DNA of 64,000 nucleotides from Nanobdellota archaeon (GTDB lineage: Archaea; Nanobdellota; Nanobdellia; Parvarchaeales; Parvarchaeaceae), in NCBI GenBank assembly GCA_021800365.1, contig JAJYZA010000001.1:83377-147376 (forward strand), written 5' to 3'. Below are positions 44,198 through 53,449 of the stretch, piece by piece. The notes under the pieces were generated by a model. The model worked only from the letters and a program-made list of their open reading frames with translations. It did no database searches and had not been told where the DNA came from. Position 1 is the first letter of the stretch. Each line of letters starts with the position of its first letter. The position numbers and the translations under genes were made by a program.

Positions 44198-45187
44198 ATG
44201 GAAGACCTAGCCTTATCCGGAAGTGAAATAAGAAAAGATTATAGAACCGATTCGTATTCTATAATCGCGCCTAAACGCGGAAGCCGCCCTAAAGAACTTG
44301 GGGAGGAAGATATCAACAAATTAGACATATCAAAATGCCCATTTGAGAGATCTAACGATTCGCTGACGAAAGAACTCGCCAAATATGGGGAACCATGGGA
44401 AATAAAAGTTATTGAGAATGTCTTTCCTGAATTATCCGGAAACACGCCCTTCGGAGAATTTTCAGCTGCGAATGGGCTTTTCTCGTCGATTGGAGGGTAC
44501 GGCTATAACGAAGTTTTGATAGATAGCCAAAATCACTTGGATCTTTTTGAGGATTTTTCTATAGATAAATTGATTGAATGGCTCGGAGTATTGATAGACA
44601 GAGAAGAAGTACTTTATGATCGAAAATATATAAAATACGTACAGGTCTTCAAAAATTACGGAGGGCTTGGAGGCGCAAGCTTAGCGCACCCACATACTCA
44701 AATAATGGCATGGCCGATACTTATAGGCACGATGGATGCCGAAAGTAAGATTATTAAGAAACGCTTGAAAGAAACTACAAAGTGCCTATATGAAGAACTT
44801 CGCGATGCAGAAGCCGGCCGACTCCTTGTCGACAATGGAAATTTTTTTGCGATAGCCCCATTCGGGTCACGTATCTCTGCAGAGTCCATGATAATACCAA
44901 AAAGACACGTAAGCTATATCGGTGACTTATCTAACGATGAAAAAAGGGATCTTGTGTCCGCCCTAAAATCTATACTTATCACCAACATAAAACTTTATGG
45001 AAAGCACGCGTATAATTTCACTATCCATGAACTTAAAGACGATCCCGATTTTCACATGCATCTTGAAATTTACCCTAGGCTTTCAACTTTCGCCGGCATT
45101 GAGCTGGGAGAAAATGTTTTCGTAAATACTATCGCACCGGAAGAATATGCAGAAATGTTCAGGAATACTCTTGCGGTAACAAAATAA
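44198..45187 (+). CDS. galT: Galactose-1-phosphate uridylyltransferase-family protein
   Basis: The 329-aa protein shows GalT marks: RPKELGEEDI, KCPFE (first half of the zinc motif; the second Cys is replaced), FGEFSAANG and the active-site GGASLAHPHTQIMAWP with HPH at residues 164-166, the second His being the nucleotidylated residue. A C-terminal half with SMIIPKRHVSYI follows. It exchanges UMP between UDP-sugars and hexose-1-phosphate. Proximity to glycogen genes suggests sugar-nucleotide supply. A related UDP-sugar pyrophosphorylase-type activity cannot be excluded. TATA-like sequence lies about 30 nt upstream. Confidence 0.88.
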   Translation: MEDLALSGSEIRKDYRTDSYSIIAPKRGSRPKELGEEDINKLDISKCPFERSNDSLTKELAKYGEPWEIKVIENVFPELSGNTPFGEFSAANGLFSSIGGYGYNEVLIDSQNHLDLFEDFSIDKLIEWLGVLIDREEVLYDRKYIKYVQVFKNYGGLGGASLAHPHTQIMAWPILIGTMDAESKIIKKRLKETTKCLYEELRDAEAGRLLVDNGNFFAIAPFGSRISAESMIIPKRHVSYIGDLSNDEKRDLVSALKSILITNIKLYGKHAYNFTIHELKDDPDFHMHLEIYPRLSTFAGIELGENVFVNTIAPEEYAEMFRNTLAVTK

Positions 45188-45204
45188 ATCAATTGATCGG
45201 ATTT

Positions 45205-46119
45205 TTAAATTTTTGTAGTAAGAAATTCTCTGCAGTCTATAGCAGCCATCGATCCCCAGCCAGCGGCTATCACTGCCTGCTTATAATGTCGATCCTGTAC
45301 GTCACCCGCGGCAAATACGCCTAGCTTACTAGTCTTTGTAAAATCGTGGGTTTTTATGTACCCCATTTCATCTAAGTCTAGCTGTTCTTTGAATAGAAAC
45401 GTATTTGGGGAATGCCCTATCGCGATAAATAATCCGTCAATTTTCAGGTCTATCGTTTCATCGGTCTTATTATTTTTTGTCCTTATCCCAGATAGTTTAT
45501 TGTTACCTAAAACATCTATTACTTCTGTATCCCACATTATTTTTATTTTTGGATTCGATAATACACGTTCCTGCATTATTTTACTAGCCTTAAATTCGCT
45601 TCGTCTGTGGATTAGTAGCACGCTTTTGGCTAAACTAGAAAGATAAGACGCATCTTCCATTGCACTATCTCCGCCCCCGATTACAGCAACATCTTTTCCC
45701 TTAAAGAAAAAGCCGTCACATATCGCGCAGCCAGATACTCCCTTTCCAACAAGCTTCTGCTCGTTTTTTAGCCCAAGCCATTTGGCACTTGCGCCAGTTG
45801 CAATTATTATGGATTTTGTTTCATATTCGACTTCGCTGATCCATACTTTATATGGATATATATTAAGGTCCACTTTTGTGACATCATCATCTATAACTCT
45901 ACAGTTAAGCCCCTTAACGTGTTTATACATATCTTCCATTAGATCCTGTCCTAAAATGGACGGGAAACCGGGGTAGTTCTCGACATTAGACGTCAGCATT
46001 AACTGCCCACCTGGCTGAAATCCGCGTATTAGAAGCGGGTCGAGATTGTCTCTTACTGCATATATCGCAGCAGTGTACCCTGCTGGTCCCGAACCGATTA
46101 TAATAACTTTTTCCACCAT
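45205..46119 (-). CDS. trxB: Thioredoxin-disulfide reductase
   Basis: The protein (304 aa from ATG 46119; the track adds two residues) has N-terminal FAD motif GSGPAGYTAAIYA, redox-active CAICDG (near residue 137), NAD(P) motif GGGDSA and the C-terminal FAAGDVQD. It reduces thioredoxins with NAD(P)H. It is monocistronic between two divergent or convergent carbohydrate genes. It is the probable electron source for thiol proteins in this window. Confidence 0.95.
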   Translation of the reverse strand: MVEKVIIIGSGPAGYTAAIYAVRDNLDPLLIRGFQPGGQLMLTSNVENYPGFPSILGQDLMEDMYKHVKGLNCRVIDDDVTKVDLNIYPYKVWISEVEYETKSIIIATGASAKWLGLKNEQKLVGKGVSGCAICDGFFFKGKDVAVIGGGDSAMEDASYLSSLAKSVLLIHRRSEFKASKIMQERVLSNPKIKIMWDTEVIDVLGNNKLSGIRTKNNKTDETIDLKIDGLFIAIGHSPNTFLFKEQLDLDEMGYIKTHDFTKTSKLGVFAAGDVQDRHYKQAVIAAGWGSMAAIDCREFLTTKI

Positions 46120-46175
46120 TAACAAATAATGTAAACAAAATATATAAACAATTCCATTCGCGCAATATTCGCTAA

Positions 46176-46190
46176 CCTTATATTTTTATA
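46176..46190 (+). promoter_or_regulatory. TATA element of the glycogen synthase gene
   Basis: TTATATTTTTATATA lies about 25-35 nt before the ATG at 46212, which favours that codon over the upstream GTG at 46194. Confidence 0.5.
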
Positions 46191-46211
46191 TACGTGCTGT
46201 TTAGACATAAA

Positions 46212-47987
46212 ATGGAGGGCAATTATTTTCTGATTGAAGTTTCTTTCGAAGCTGGCAACAAAGTTGGAGGTATATGGACCGTCTTAACCTCTAAGTCTAC
46301 ATATATTAAAACGGCATTCGGAAGCAATTACCTAGCAATTGGTTTCTATAATCCAACACAAGCTGCCGTGGAATTCATCGAAACTCCTGCACCACAGTAT
46401 GTGAAAGACGCCCTCGCAGATTTCAAATTAGATGGCGTAAAGGTTTATTTTGGACAGTGGGTGCCGGGCAGTAATAATAATATAATCTTGCTAGATACAA
46501 AAGATTTCGAGAAGAACCACGTTAATGACATAAAAAGAGAATTCTGGGATGCGTTCAAAATAGATTCTCTTAATTCTCCCGAAGATTATAATGAACCGTT
46601 GGCTTGGTCATACGCTGCTGGGGCTCTTGCAGAAGCGCTTAACAAACATATAGGGATCCGCACCGTTATCCAGGCACATGAGTGGTTGTCTGGAGGCACA
46701 GTGCTTTATCTAAAAGCAAAGCAGGCAAAGATACCGACGGTCTTTACTGCGCATGCAACAGTATTGGGCAGGGCTTATTCTTATGGGGGTAACGACGTAA
46801 TGTCATTCATAAACGAAAATTTGAGCGTAAGCAACTCGATGCCGTATCAATATGGGGTAGCTGCAAAGCATTTTACGGAGAAGGCTGCTGCATCAAACGC
46901 AACTGTCTTTACCGTAGTCAGCGAGATTGTTAAAAAGGAAGCAATAGTAATGCTAGGCAAAAAAGCGGATTTTGTCACGACTAATGGGATAGATTTGATA
47001 AACCTTCCAAATGAAGAAGAGCTGTCTACAATGCGTGTAAATGCAAAAGAGAAGTTTGCGAGTTTTATTAATTCGTACTTCTTGCCTTATTATGATTTTA
47101 ACGGAAAAGAAGCTAAGGTGTTCATAACCAGCGGAAGATACGAATTCTATGACAAAGGGTTCGATTTGTTTATAGATGCACTTGGAAAACTGGATAAAAT
47201 GTTAACCGATGATAACTATATCATCGCGCTCATCGCTGTCCCTACCGGTACATACGGCCTTAAAAATGAAGTTGTAGCAAACTACTTAACGTATCTTAGT
47301 ATAAAGTCCTCTCTAGACGAAGACGTAAGAAATTTCGATGAGCTCGTCGCCTCTGAACCATCCGTAACAACGACAAACTTGGATAAAGCCTACAGCAAAA
47401 TCTTAAATGATGCAAGAAGATTGACTTTGCAGCTACGAAGACCTAAACCTACAAATCCGCCAATCTGTCCGTTTATATTGTCTTATCCGGAGCAAACCGA
47501 TGCGATACTAAATAAACTAAAGGATAACGGGCTTGAAAATGACGTTAAAAACAAAATCAAGGTAATATTCTATCCGAAATATCTCACGGTTGGTGATGAA
47601 CTTCTTAACATGACCTACAATGAGGTAATTACGCTTGCTACCGCTGGATTCTTCCTCTCAAAGTATGAACCATTCGGTTATACACCAATAGAGGCCGCAT
47701 CACACATGTCGATAGCGTTTACCACGGACCACTCTGGACTTGCCGAATGTTGCCTAACTATGCAAAAACGTGAGATAAATGGGATTATAATCGAAAAACT
47801 CACGGGAAAAAAACACGATGACATAGTGCTGCAAACGGCAGAGGACATGCTAAAGATAGCTATGATGAGCGATGACGATGTATTTAGGCTTAAGCTTGCT
47901 GCAAAAAAAACCGCAGAAAACTTTGGATGGGATAAGTTTATCCAGAATTACTTTGATGCGTACGGCTCTGCTCTAAAAAAGATTTAA
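46212..47987 (+). CDS. Glycogen synthase, eukaryote-type GT3 family
   Basis: The 591-aa protein begins FLIEVSFEAGNKVGGIWTVL, the GT3 glycogen synthase start, and contains QAHEWLSGG, VFTAHATVLGRA, and the retaining-transferase acceptor loop EPFGYTPIEAASH with its two Glu residues. It extends glycogen from UDP-glucose or ADP-glucose. Length matches archaeal GT3 enzymes, which are shorter than the eukaryotic ones. The GTG upstream in the track is less likely than ATG 46212. Its 3' end overlaps the convergent GH57 gene by 50 nt. Confidence 0.92.
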   Translation: MEGNYFLIEVSFEAGNKVGGIWTVLTSKSTYIKTAFGSNYLAIGFYNPTQAAVEFIETPAPQYVKDALADFKLDGVKVYFGQWVPGSNNNIILLDTKDFEKNHVNDIKREFWDAFKIDSLNSPEDYNEPLAWSYAAGALAEALNKHIGIRTVIQAHEWLSGGTVLYLKAKQAKIPTVFTAHATVLGRAYSYGGNDVMSFINENLSVSNSMPYQYGVAAKHFTEKAAASNATVFTVVSEIVKKEAIVMLGKKADFVTTNGIDLINLPNEEELSTMRVNAKEKFASFINSYFLPYYDFNGKEAKVFITSGRYEFYDKGFDLFIDALGKLDKMLTDDNYIIALIAVPTGTYGLKNEVVANYLTYLSIKSSLDEDVRNFDELVASEPSVTTTNLDKAYSKILNDARRLTLQLRRPKPTNPPICPFILSYPEQTDAILNKLKDNGLENDVKNKIKVIFYPKYLTVGDELLNMTYNEVITLATAGFFLSKYEPFGYTPIEAASHMSIAFTTDHSGLAECCLTMQKREINGIIIEKLTGKKHDDIVLQTAEDMLKIAMMSDDDVFRLKLAAKKTAENFGWDKFIQNYFDAYGSALKKI

Positions 47988-49134
47988 TCCGTTTGTCCAT
48001 TGCAGACAGGATATTGCAATAATTTATATAAGCAAGGTACGGTGAAGCGTAAGCGTTGAAATATTTATGTATATCACCGTCAGCGAACCATTTCGTACAC
48101 ATGTAATAGAAGTTATCTGAGGTCTGCAATAGCCTCCAATCCCTAAGGACATCCAAATTATTCGTAGTTAAAACCGACTCTCTCATTGAATAAAGTTTTT
48201 TAAATGCCGCATCCTGCATTTTATTGCCAAGCCATGCAGAAAGGTCTCTGTCGAGATCGGCCCAAGACATTATATCGGGTACATCTATCACTCCTGCAGA
48301 CTTTAATGCAGCTGATTCACTAATCGTATTGAAGCCTACGCGCCTCTTTATCAGCTCTGTGGGCAGGGCTTTAAGAAAGTCGAATATACCGGTATCTTTC
48401 CATTGGTGCTCTCCGAACGTTTCGTAATCCATGAATAAATTAACTGTGTCGCCTTCGCTCCTAGACACCCATTCGGCATATTTGTCGGCAGTTAAAGGCC
48501 AATCCTTCCATTCTCTCGATGAAAACCTAAATGATACATCATCGCTAAGTCTATAATTCCTAAGCAGCACCGGGATACTCTTTGAGGGGGGATTATATAC
48601 ATAATTCGGTGACCTACCGCCGAGGTACTTGTCCCAACCTTCTGCGATTATTCCTTTATAACCGAGCTTTGCGGCTAAGTCAGCAATTTCGTTCGAATAC
48701 ATCGCTTCTGTGTTCCGAAATATTGTTGGTTTTTTACCAAAATATTTCTTAACCATGTCAGAATGTTCTTTAACCTGATCTATGAATTCTTCTCTGTTCA
48801 TCAGAAAAGCAAGTGAGTGATAGTATGTCTCATCTAGTAGCTCCGTGCTGCCGATATCGACAAGTTCCTGAAAAGCTGAGATTACATCTGGTCTGAAGGC
48901 TTCGGCCTGTTCAAAAAATGTTCCGGTAAAAGAAAAGTTTGTTTTAAACTCTGGATGTTCTTTAGACAGCTGGATCAGTATCTTTGTAGTAGGTATATAA
49001 CATTTATCGCTAACTCTGTCGAAAATTTCGCGGTTCTTGTTGGTATCTATAAACTCAGCCGTATGCTCAAAGGAGAGCACTCTTTTTAATCTAAATGGCT
49101 GATGCACTTCGAAGTAAAAAGTTACGTTTGGCAT
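47938..49134 (-). CDS. GH57-family alpha-amylase/glucanotransferase
   Basis: The 398-aa protein has GH57 conserved regions: FEVHQPFR, SFTGTFFEQ, catalytic Glu in RNTEAMYS (near residue 145), and Asp in FMDYETFGEHQW (near residue 223). It probably hydrolyses or rearranges alpha-1,4-glucans in the cytoplasm since no signal peptide is seen. It is the convergent partner of glycogen synthase, so storage and mobilisation genes share a 3' end. Confidence 0.93.
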   Translation of the reverse strand: MPNVTFYFEVHQPFRLKRVLSFEHTAEFIDTNKNREIFDRVSDKCYIPTTKILIQLSKEHPEFKTNFSFTGTFFEQAEAFRPDVISAFQELVDIGSTELLDETYYHSLAFLMNREEFIDQVKEHSDMVKKYFGKKPTIFRNTEAMYSNEIADLAAKLGYKGIIAEGWDKYLGGRSPNYVYNPPSKSIPVLLRNYRLSDDVSFRFSSREWKDWPLTADKYAEWVSRSEGDTVNLFMDYETFGEHQWKDTGIFDFLKALPTELIKRRVGFNTISESAALKSAGVIDVPDIMSWADLDRDLSAWLGNKMQDAAFKKLYSMRESVLTTNNLDVLRDWRLLQTSDNFYYMCTKWFADGDIHKYFNAYASPYLAYINYCNILSAMDKRIKSFLEQSRTHQSNSG

Positions 49135-49223
49135 ATATAAGATATGCGCTTTAAAAATTAAAAGGCATCAAAACCTACCAGCTCACGCTATATAATCAAA
49201 GTGCTTTAATGCAGTCACCGTAC

Positions 49224-49349
49224 TCAGCTACTAGGATATTCGCCGGGAGATATTATTTTTATCTTACCACTGCCGTGACACCTAGGACACATCTTACCGC
49301 CTACGCTGCGCATCCCATGACATACCGGGCAAACTCGTGTTTCTGACAT
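49224..49349 (-). CDS. 41-aa DnaJ-like zinc-finger protein
   Basis: Hand translation gives a 41-aa protein with two CxxCHG motifs (CPVCHG, CPRCHGSGKI), as in one zinc centre of the DnaJ Cys-rich domain. It is too short for the ORF track. It stands alone between the GH57 gene and the next membrane protein. The role is unknown; free-standing DnaJ-type zinc knuckles may bind unfolded protein or RNA. Confidence 0.65.
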   Translation of the reverse strand: MSETRVCPVCHGMRSVGGKMCPRCHGSGKIKIISPGEYPSS

Positions 49350-49429
49350 ACATTAAGCTATATGCAGTGCATCTTTTAATAGTTTATTCACAATTTGAAG
49401 CGGCAGCTCTTTACCTCTAAATATTCAAA

Positions 49430-49807
49430 CTATACAAAAATATAAATTAACAGCGTTAATATCGCAGCAGTGTCCAGAGAATATAGATTAATTTTAAGCG
49501 CCTGTTGCAGGTCAAGTTTATGTGCCTTCTCGCCAGCTACTTTTCCTCTTCTGCCACCGGAACCGGAAAAATCAAAGGCCCTAAGCGTTGCAAATCCCGC
49601 GCAGAACCTGAAATATCCCTGGTACATGCCCTCTGAGCCCAAAAATAATGGTATTATGCACGCCACTAAAGACAATCTTGGCGCTGAAAACTCGACGAGG
49701 AAATATACTAATATTAGCGTGGCTACAAACCCAACAACGCCAAGTGCGTACCTCTTTCTTATTTCATTCTTGCCTATATTACAAACACCTGGCTTATACG
49801 TTGCCAT
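49430..49807 (-). CDS. Small integral membrane protein, conserved-looking
   Basis: The 125-aa protein has the N-terminal YKPGVCNIGKNEIRKRYA pattern, two close TM segments (about 22-60), a conserved-looking FCAGFATLRAFDFSG stretch and a last TM helix (about 108-125). The KPGVCNIG start recurs in small membrane proteins of several archaea as I recall. No function is known. It is divergent from the MFS gene at 49856. Confidence 0.7.
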   Translation of the reverse strand: MATYKPGVCNIGKNEIRKRYALGVVGFVATLILVYFLVEFSAPRLSLVACIIPLFLGSEGMYQGYFRFCAGFATLRAFDFSGSGGRRGKVAGEKAHKLDLQQALKINLYSLDTAAILTLLIYIFV

Positions 49808-49855
49808 ATTTCGGTTACTGATAGATTATAATAGCACTACACCAAATATAAACAA

Positions 49856-51013
49856 ATGAAGTACGGTGAATTCGCGCTTATAGTCGTTGTCCTGCTTGTA
49901 AACGTGGCGATATTCGCCCTTTGGTACACCATCCCGCTTATTTTTTCCAATCTTCTGGATTATAATTATGCACTTGTTAGCGTTCTTTTGGCAGTTATAC
50001 CTGCGGTTGAAATAATCGGTTCTATCCCGATAGGCTTTTACGTGGACCACGGACGTGCCAAAGGCATCGGGGCCGTCGGCACCCTTTTCCTTATCCTTAC
50101 GCCAATAACTTTCGTGATATTCTCCGGAATCAGCCTCATCGCAATGATCTTTTTAGGTATCGGGTCTATCACCACTGAAATCTCTTTAGAAGCGTATATT
50201 TTTAATGTAATCAAGAAGGTGAAAATAAAGTATATCGGCATTGTCTACGGCCTAGCGGGACTGGGCGGGCTGATTGGCGCCACTGCCGGTGGCTTCCTGT
50301 TCCAGTATTATGACATATGGTACCTGCTCGCTTTCATCTCGACCCTATTATTGCTGGCCCTCGCGCTCTTCATTAAGTACCTGCAACCGTTAAACACTTC
50401 GTCAATAAAGAAGCGCAGGTATGCTTATAAAATTCTGAAGGAAGAACGCAGCTTATATAAAAAATTCAGGCATTTCTTGACCGGGCTTTCGATATTTTCA
50501 TTCGTATTCGGCTTTTTCGAATGGGGGGTGTGGCTACTGGTGCCACTGATAATCACCATAAGGTCAGCCGACATATTTTACGGAGGGATAATATACGGTG
50601 TTATCTGCCTGCCATTCGGTTTTGGGAGCCTTTTGGCTAGCCGGGTATACAAGCGAAACAACAAGAGAAGAATAATAATGTCCTCCGTGGGGCTATCAGT
50701 GATAGTTATGCTGTCTACCTCCCTCCTCTTAGGTTTCAGCGCTTACATACTGATTTTATTGCTTTTCGCAAGCCTTTCGATATCTATAGCTTACCTCGCA
50801 CTGTCGGGATACATCCTGGAGAAAGACAGGAAAGACATCGCGGAATTTTACGTTTTTGAAACGATAAGCTATGACGCGGGAGGATTTGTTGGAATACTTA
50901 TTGCGGGCTTTACCGTGATAGCGACAAGCATAACCGCGGTGTCTATAATCTTCTCTGTAATTGCAATAGCCTTCCTGGCATATTTTTCAATAATAAGCAA
51001 GGATGTCAGGTGA
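49856..51013 (+). CDS. Major facilitator superfamily transporter
   Basis: The 385-aa protein has about eleven to twelve TM segments, the MFS loop GFYVDHGRAKGIG between helices 2 and 3, and a basic central loop (SSIKKRRYAYKILKEE) between halves. The substrate cannot be told. Its codon use is visibly GC-richer than neighbours (runs such as GGCCGTCGGCACCC), suggesting acquisition from another acidophile. Confidence 0.88.
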   Translation: MKYGEFALIVVVLLVNVAIFALWYTIPLIFSNLLDYNYALVSVLLAVIPAVEIIGSIPIGFYVDHGRAKGIGAVGTLFLILTPITFVIFSGISLIAMIFLGIGSITTEISLEAYIFNVIKKVKIKYIGIVYGLAGLGGLIGATAGGFLFQYYDIWYLLAFISTLLLLALALFIKYLQPLNTSSIKKRRYAYKILKEERSLYKKFRHFLTGLSIFSFVFGFFEWGVWLLVPLIITIRSADIFYGGIIYGVICLPFGFGSLLASRVYKRNNKRRIIMSSVGLSVIVMLSTSLLLGFSAYILILLLFASLSISIAYLALSGYILEKDRKDIAEFYVFETISYDAGGFVGILIAGFTVIATSITAVSIIFSVIAIAFLAYFSIISKDVR

Positions 51014-51068
51014 TTGCTCTTTCTAGGACATAAAATACTATTAACAATTTAAGGATTATGACAAAACA

Positions 51069-51830
51069 CTACCAAAACCTTTGATGCTTCGCTAACGAAG
51101 ACGCTGCATTTTTATGGTCTATGACTTCCTTAGTAAGAAAAGACAGCGCTAAAACCACGACAAAACCAATCGTCGCAAAATAGAAGGGATACTGAAAAGC
51201 CGCCCTTGCTGGCAGGGAAATCGAGAGCCCATGAATTAAGTAAGTAGCCGTGAAAGTCGATAACATCGAACCGCTAATCGGGGCCCCTATGCTTGCGCCA
51301 AGATTCCTAAAAACACCATTCAGGGACGTCGCAAGGCCCATCTCGTGAGGATTGACTGACAACACCAGCAGATTCTGCGTCGCTACTTGAAGCACGCCGA
51401 GTCCAGCCGCGGCTACGACTAGATATTCTGCTATCTGCACAGCAGTAGTCGCTGTCGATAAGAACAGAAAACCCATTATACCTAGTATAGAACCTATAAC
51501 AAGAAAACTTTTGACCCCATATTTGGATATCAGTATCCCTATCGGATAAGCAACGACTAATATGGCTATCGCTAATGGCAAAACATAAAGACCCGTCGTT
51601 AAAATGTCAAAACCGAAACCACTCGGCGAGGGACTCTCCACCTCGTATGATATCGCCAAGAACGCAACCATCGCCAGCGCTATCCCTAACCAAACGGCAC
51701 CAATATAATCTAATTTCGCCTTCACGTCCTTGAAGGGAGATTCACGTGCAATAAAAAATAGCAATATCGTCAGTGCAGCTATGAAAGGTATGACAAACCT
51801 TAGATAAGAAGAAGGCCGTCTTAAAATCAT
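51069..51830 (-). pseudogene. C-terminal remnant of a DHA2-type MFS transporter abutting tRNA-Glu
   Basis: The 253-aa ORF holds six to seven TM segments matching the second half of 14-TM drug:H+ antiporters (RESPFKDVKAKLDYIGAVWLG, then LSVNPHEMGLATSLNGVFRN near the end). The first half is absent, because the ORF begins 2 nt after the 3' end of tRNA-Glu. A full family member is about 450-500 aa. The frame is otherwise intact, so the break may be recent or the fragment may still be expressed by read-through from the tRNA. Confidence 0.75.
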
Positions 51831-51832
51831 AC

Positions 51833-51905
51833 TGCCCCGACCGGGATTTGAACCCGGGTCATCGCCTCGAAAGGGCGATGTCCTTGGCCGCTAGACTATC
51901 GGGGC
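51833..51905 (-). tRNA. tRNA-Glu (TTC)
   Basis: The minus strand shows a perfect 7-bp acceptor (GCCCCGA/TCGGGGC), anticodon stem ATCGCC/GGCGAT with loop CTTTCGA (anticodon TTC), and T arm CCGGG/CCCGG. The discriminator is A. Its 3' end directly meets the truncated MFS gene, making it a candidate integration site. Confidence 0.95.
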
Positions 51906-52009
51906 ACATGTGAATAATGGAAAGCCAGTTCTTAAAGTTTACGATAAAATGACCCAACGTACTTAATAGCTGCTAATTCTCAGAATGTGCGCTGCTTGCT
52001 ACCTCCGAA

Positions 52010-53332
52010 TTACCGGATAACCGATTTATTAAGGATCTCAATGCATCCATCAACATCCTCTTTAGTACATATCAATGGCGGCCTGAACCTTATCCCTTTA
52101 GACCCGCACTTTAATGCAAGCAGTCCGTTCTTAAACAGTTCCTTGTGGTAATTGTCGCGAGTTGCTGTGTCTTTGATATCTATAGCGCACATAAGTCCTT
52201 TTCCGCGCGCCTGAGAGAAAAAATCCGGCTTATCCGCTTCCAGTTCCTTAAGTCTCTTTAGAAGATATTCTCCTACCTTTTTACTGTTGTCGACCAACTT
52301 GTCCTCCCACATTATCTGTATGATCTTTGTTGCTCTTACCATGTCGGCTATGTTACCTCCCCAGGTAGAGTTTATCCTGCTCTCCATATGAAACACGTTG
52401 TCTTTTTCCTCGTCTATTTTGGCGCTGACCATTATGCCCCCCGCCTGCATTTTCTTGCTGAACGCGATGATGTCTGGCTCGATACCAAAGTGCTGGTAAG
52501 CCCACCATTTTCCGGTTATCCCCATCCCGCTTTGCACTTCATCTAATATGAACAGGATATCGTTCTTTTCAGTCAGCTCGCGCACCGCCTTGAAGAATTC
52601 CGGTCTAAAGTAATTGTCGCCGCCCTCCGCCTGAATCGGCTCCATTATGAAAGCCGCTATATCATCGCCGTGTCTGTTTATTGCTCCCCGTATCTCTGAT
52701 AGGCTCTGCTTTTCGCTCTCCTCGACAGTTTTTATATTTTCTTCCAGAGGGAAAATTATCTTTGGGTTTGTGACCCGAGGCCAATCAAATTTTGGGTAAT
52801 ATTCTGTCTTTCTAGGATCAAACGTATTGGTCAACGAAAGCGTGTATCCGCTCCTTCCGTGGAACGATTCCTTAAGATGTATTATTTTGCTTCCGACCTC
52901 GTCTTTGTGTCCCTTAGCAAAATTCTTCCTGACTTTATAATCAAATGCGACCTTTAACGCATTCTCGACGGCTAGCGCGCCCCCGTCTATGAAAAACAAG
53001 TGTTCAGTCCATTCCGGCGCTATCTTTAACGTCTCGTCTATGAACTCGGCCATCTCAATAGTATATATATCGCTGTTCGTCACTTTATTTAGCGAGGCAT
53101 ACTTAAGCTTCTCCAAGAATTCTTTATCAAACAACTTGGGATGGTTCATTCCAAGCGGAGAACTAGCAAAGAACCCGAAGAAATCTAGAAACATTCTATC
53201 TTTTTTAAGGTCATGCAGCTTAAGGCCTTTGCTTTTTTTTATGTCTAATATAAGATCGTAACCACCCGGCACGAGATATCTATTTATCATGTCCCATGCT
53301 TTCTGTGGAGAAACCATAGTAATATCATGCAA
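52010..53332 (-). CDS. lat: L-lysine 6-aminotransferase (class III aminotransferase)
   Basis: The 440-aa PLP enzyme has Lat-type features: FFIDGGALAVENALKVAFDY, SFHGRSGYTLSLTNT, EPIQAEGGDNYFRPEF, the cofactor Asp in LDEVQSG and the Schiff-base Lys in FSKKMQAGG. It moves the epsilon-amino group of lysine to 2-oxoglutarate, giving 2-aminoadipate semialdehyde and glutamate. The aldehyde dehydrogenase gene is divergent 117 nt away, as expected for the next step. Ornithine aminotransferase is the main alternative. Confidence 0.88.
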   Translation of the reverse strand: MHDITMVSPQKAWDMINRYLVPGGYDLILDIKKSKGLKLHDLKKDRMFLDFFGFFASSPLGMNHPKLFDKEFLEKLKYASLNKVTNSDIYTIEMAEFIDETLKIAPEWTEHLFFIDGGALAVENALKVAFDYKVRKNFAKGHKDEVGSKIIHLKESFHGRSGYTLSLTNTFDPRKTEYYPKFDWPRVTNPKIIFPLEENIKTVEESEKQSLSEIRGAINRHGDDIAAFIMEPIQAEGGDNYFRPEFFKAVRELTEKNDILFILDEVQSGMGITGKWWAYQHFGIEPDIIAFSKKMQAGGIMVSAKIDEEKDNVFHMESRINSTWGGNIADMVRATKIIQIMWEDKLVDNSKKVGEYLLKRLKELEADKPDFFSQARGKGLMCAIDIKDTATRDNYHKELFKNGLLALKCGSKGIRFRPPLICTKEDVDGCIEILNKSVIR

Positions 53333-53449
53333 CTCATAACATTTATCTGTTTGTGATTGACCAATAGTTTATTATAATGGCATGTATATGGAAATTCCTT
53401 TCGTATTCGATGTACTTAAAGTTTAATTCTACGACGATTTATAATTATA

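Noticed and set aside
44239-44445. 68-aa minus ORF in galT
   Set aside because: Shadow of the GalT-like coding frame, with no independent signal.
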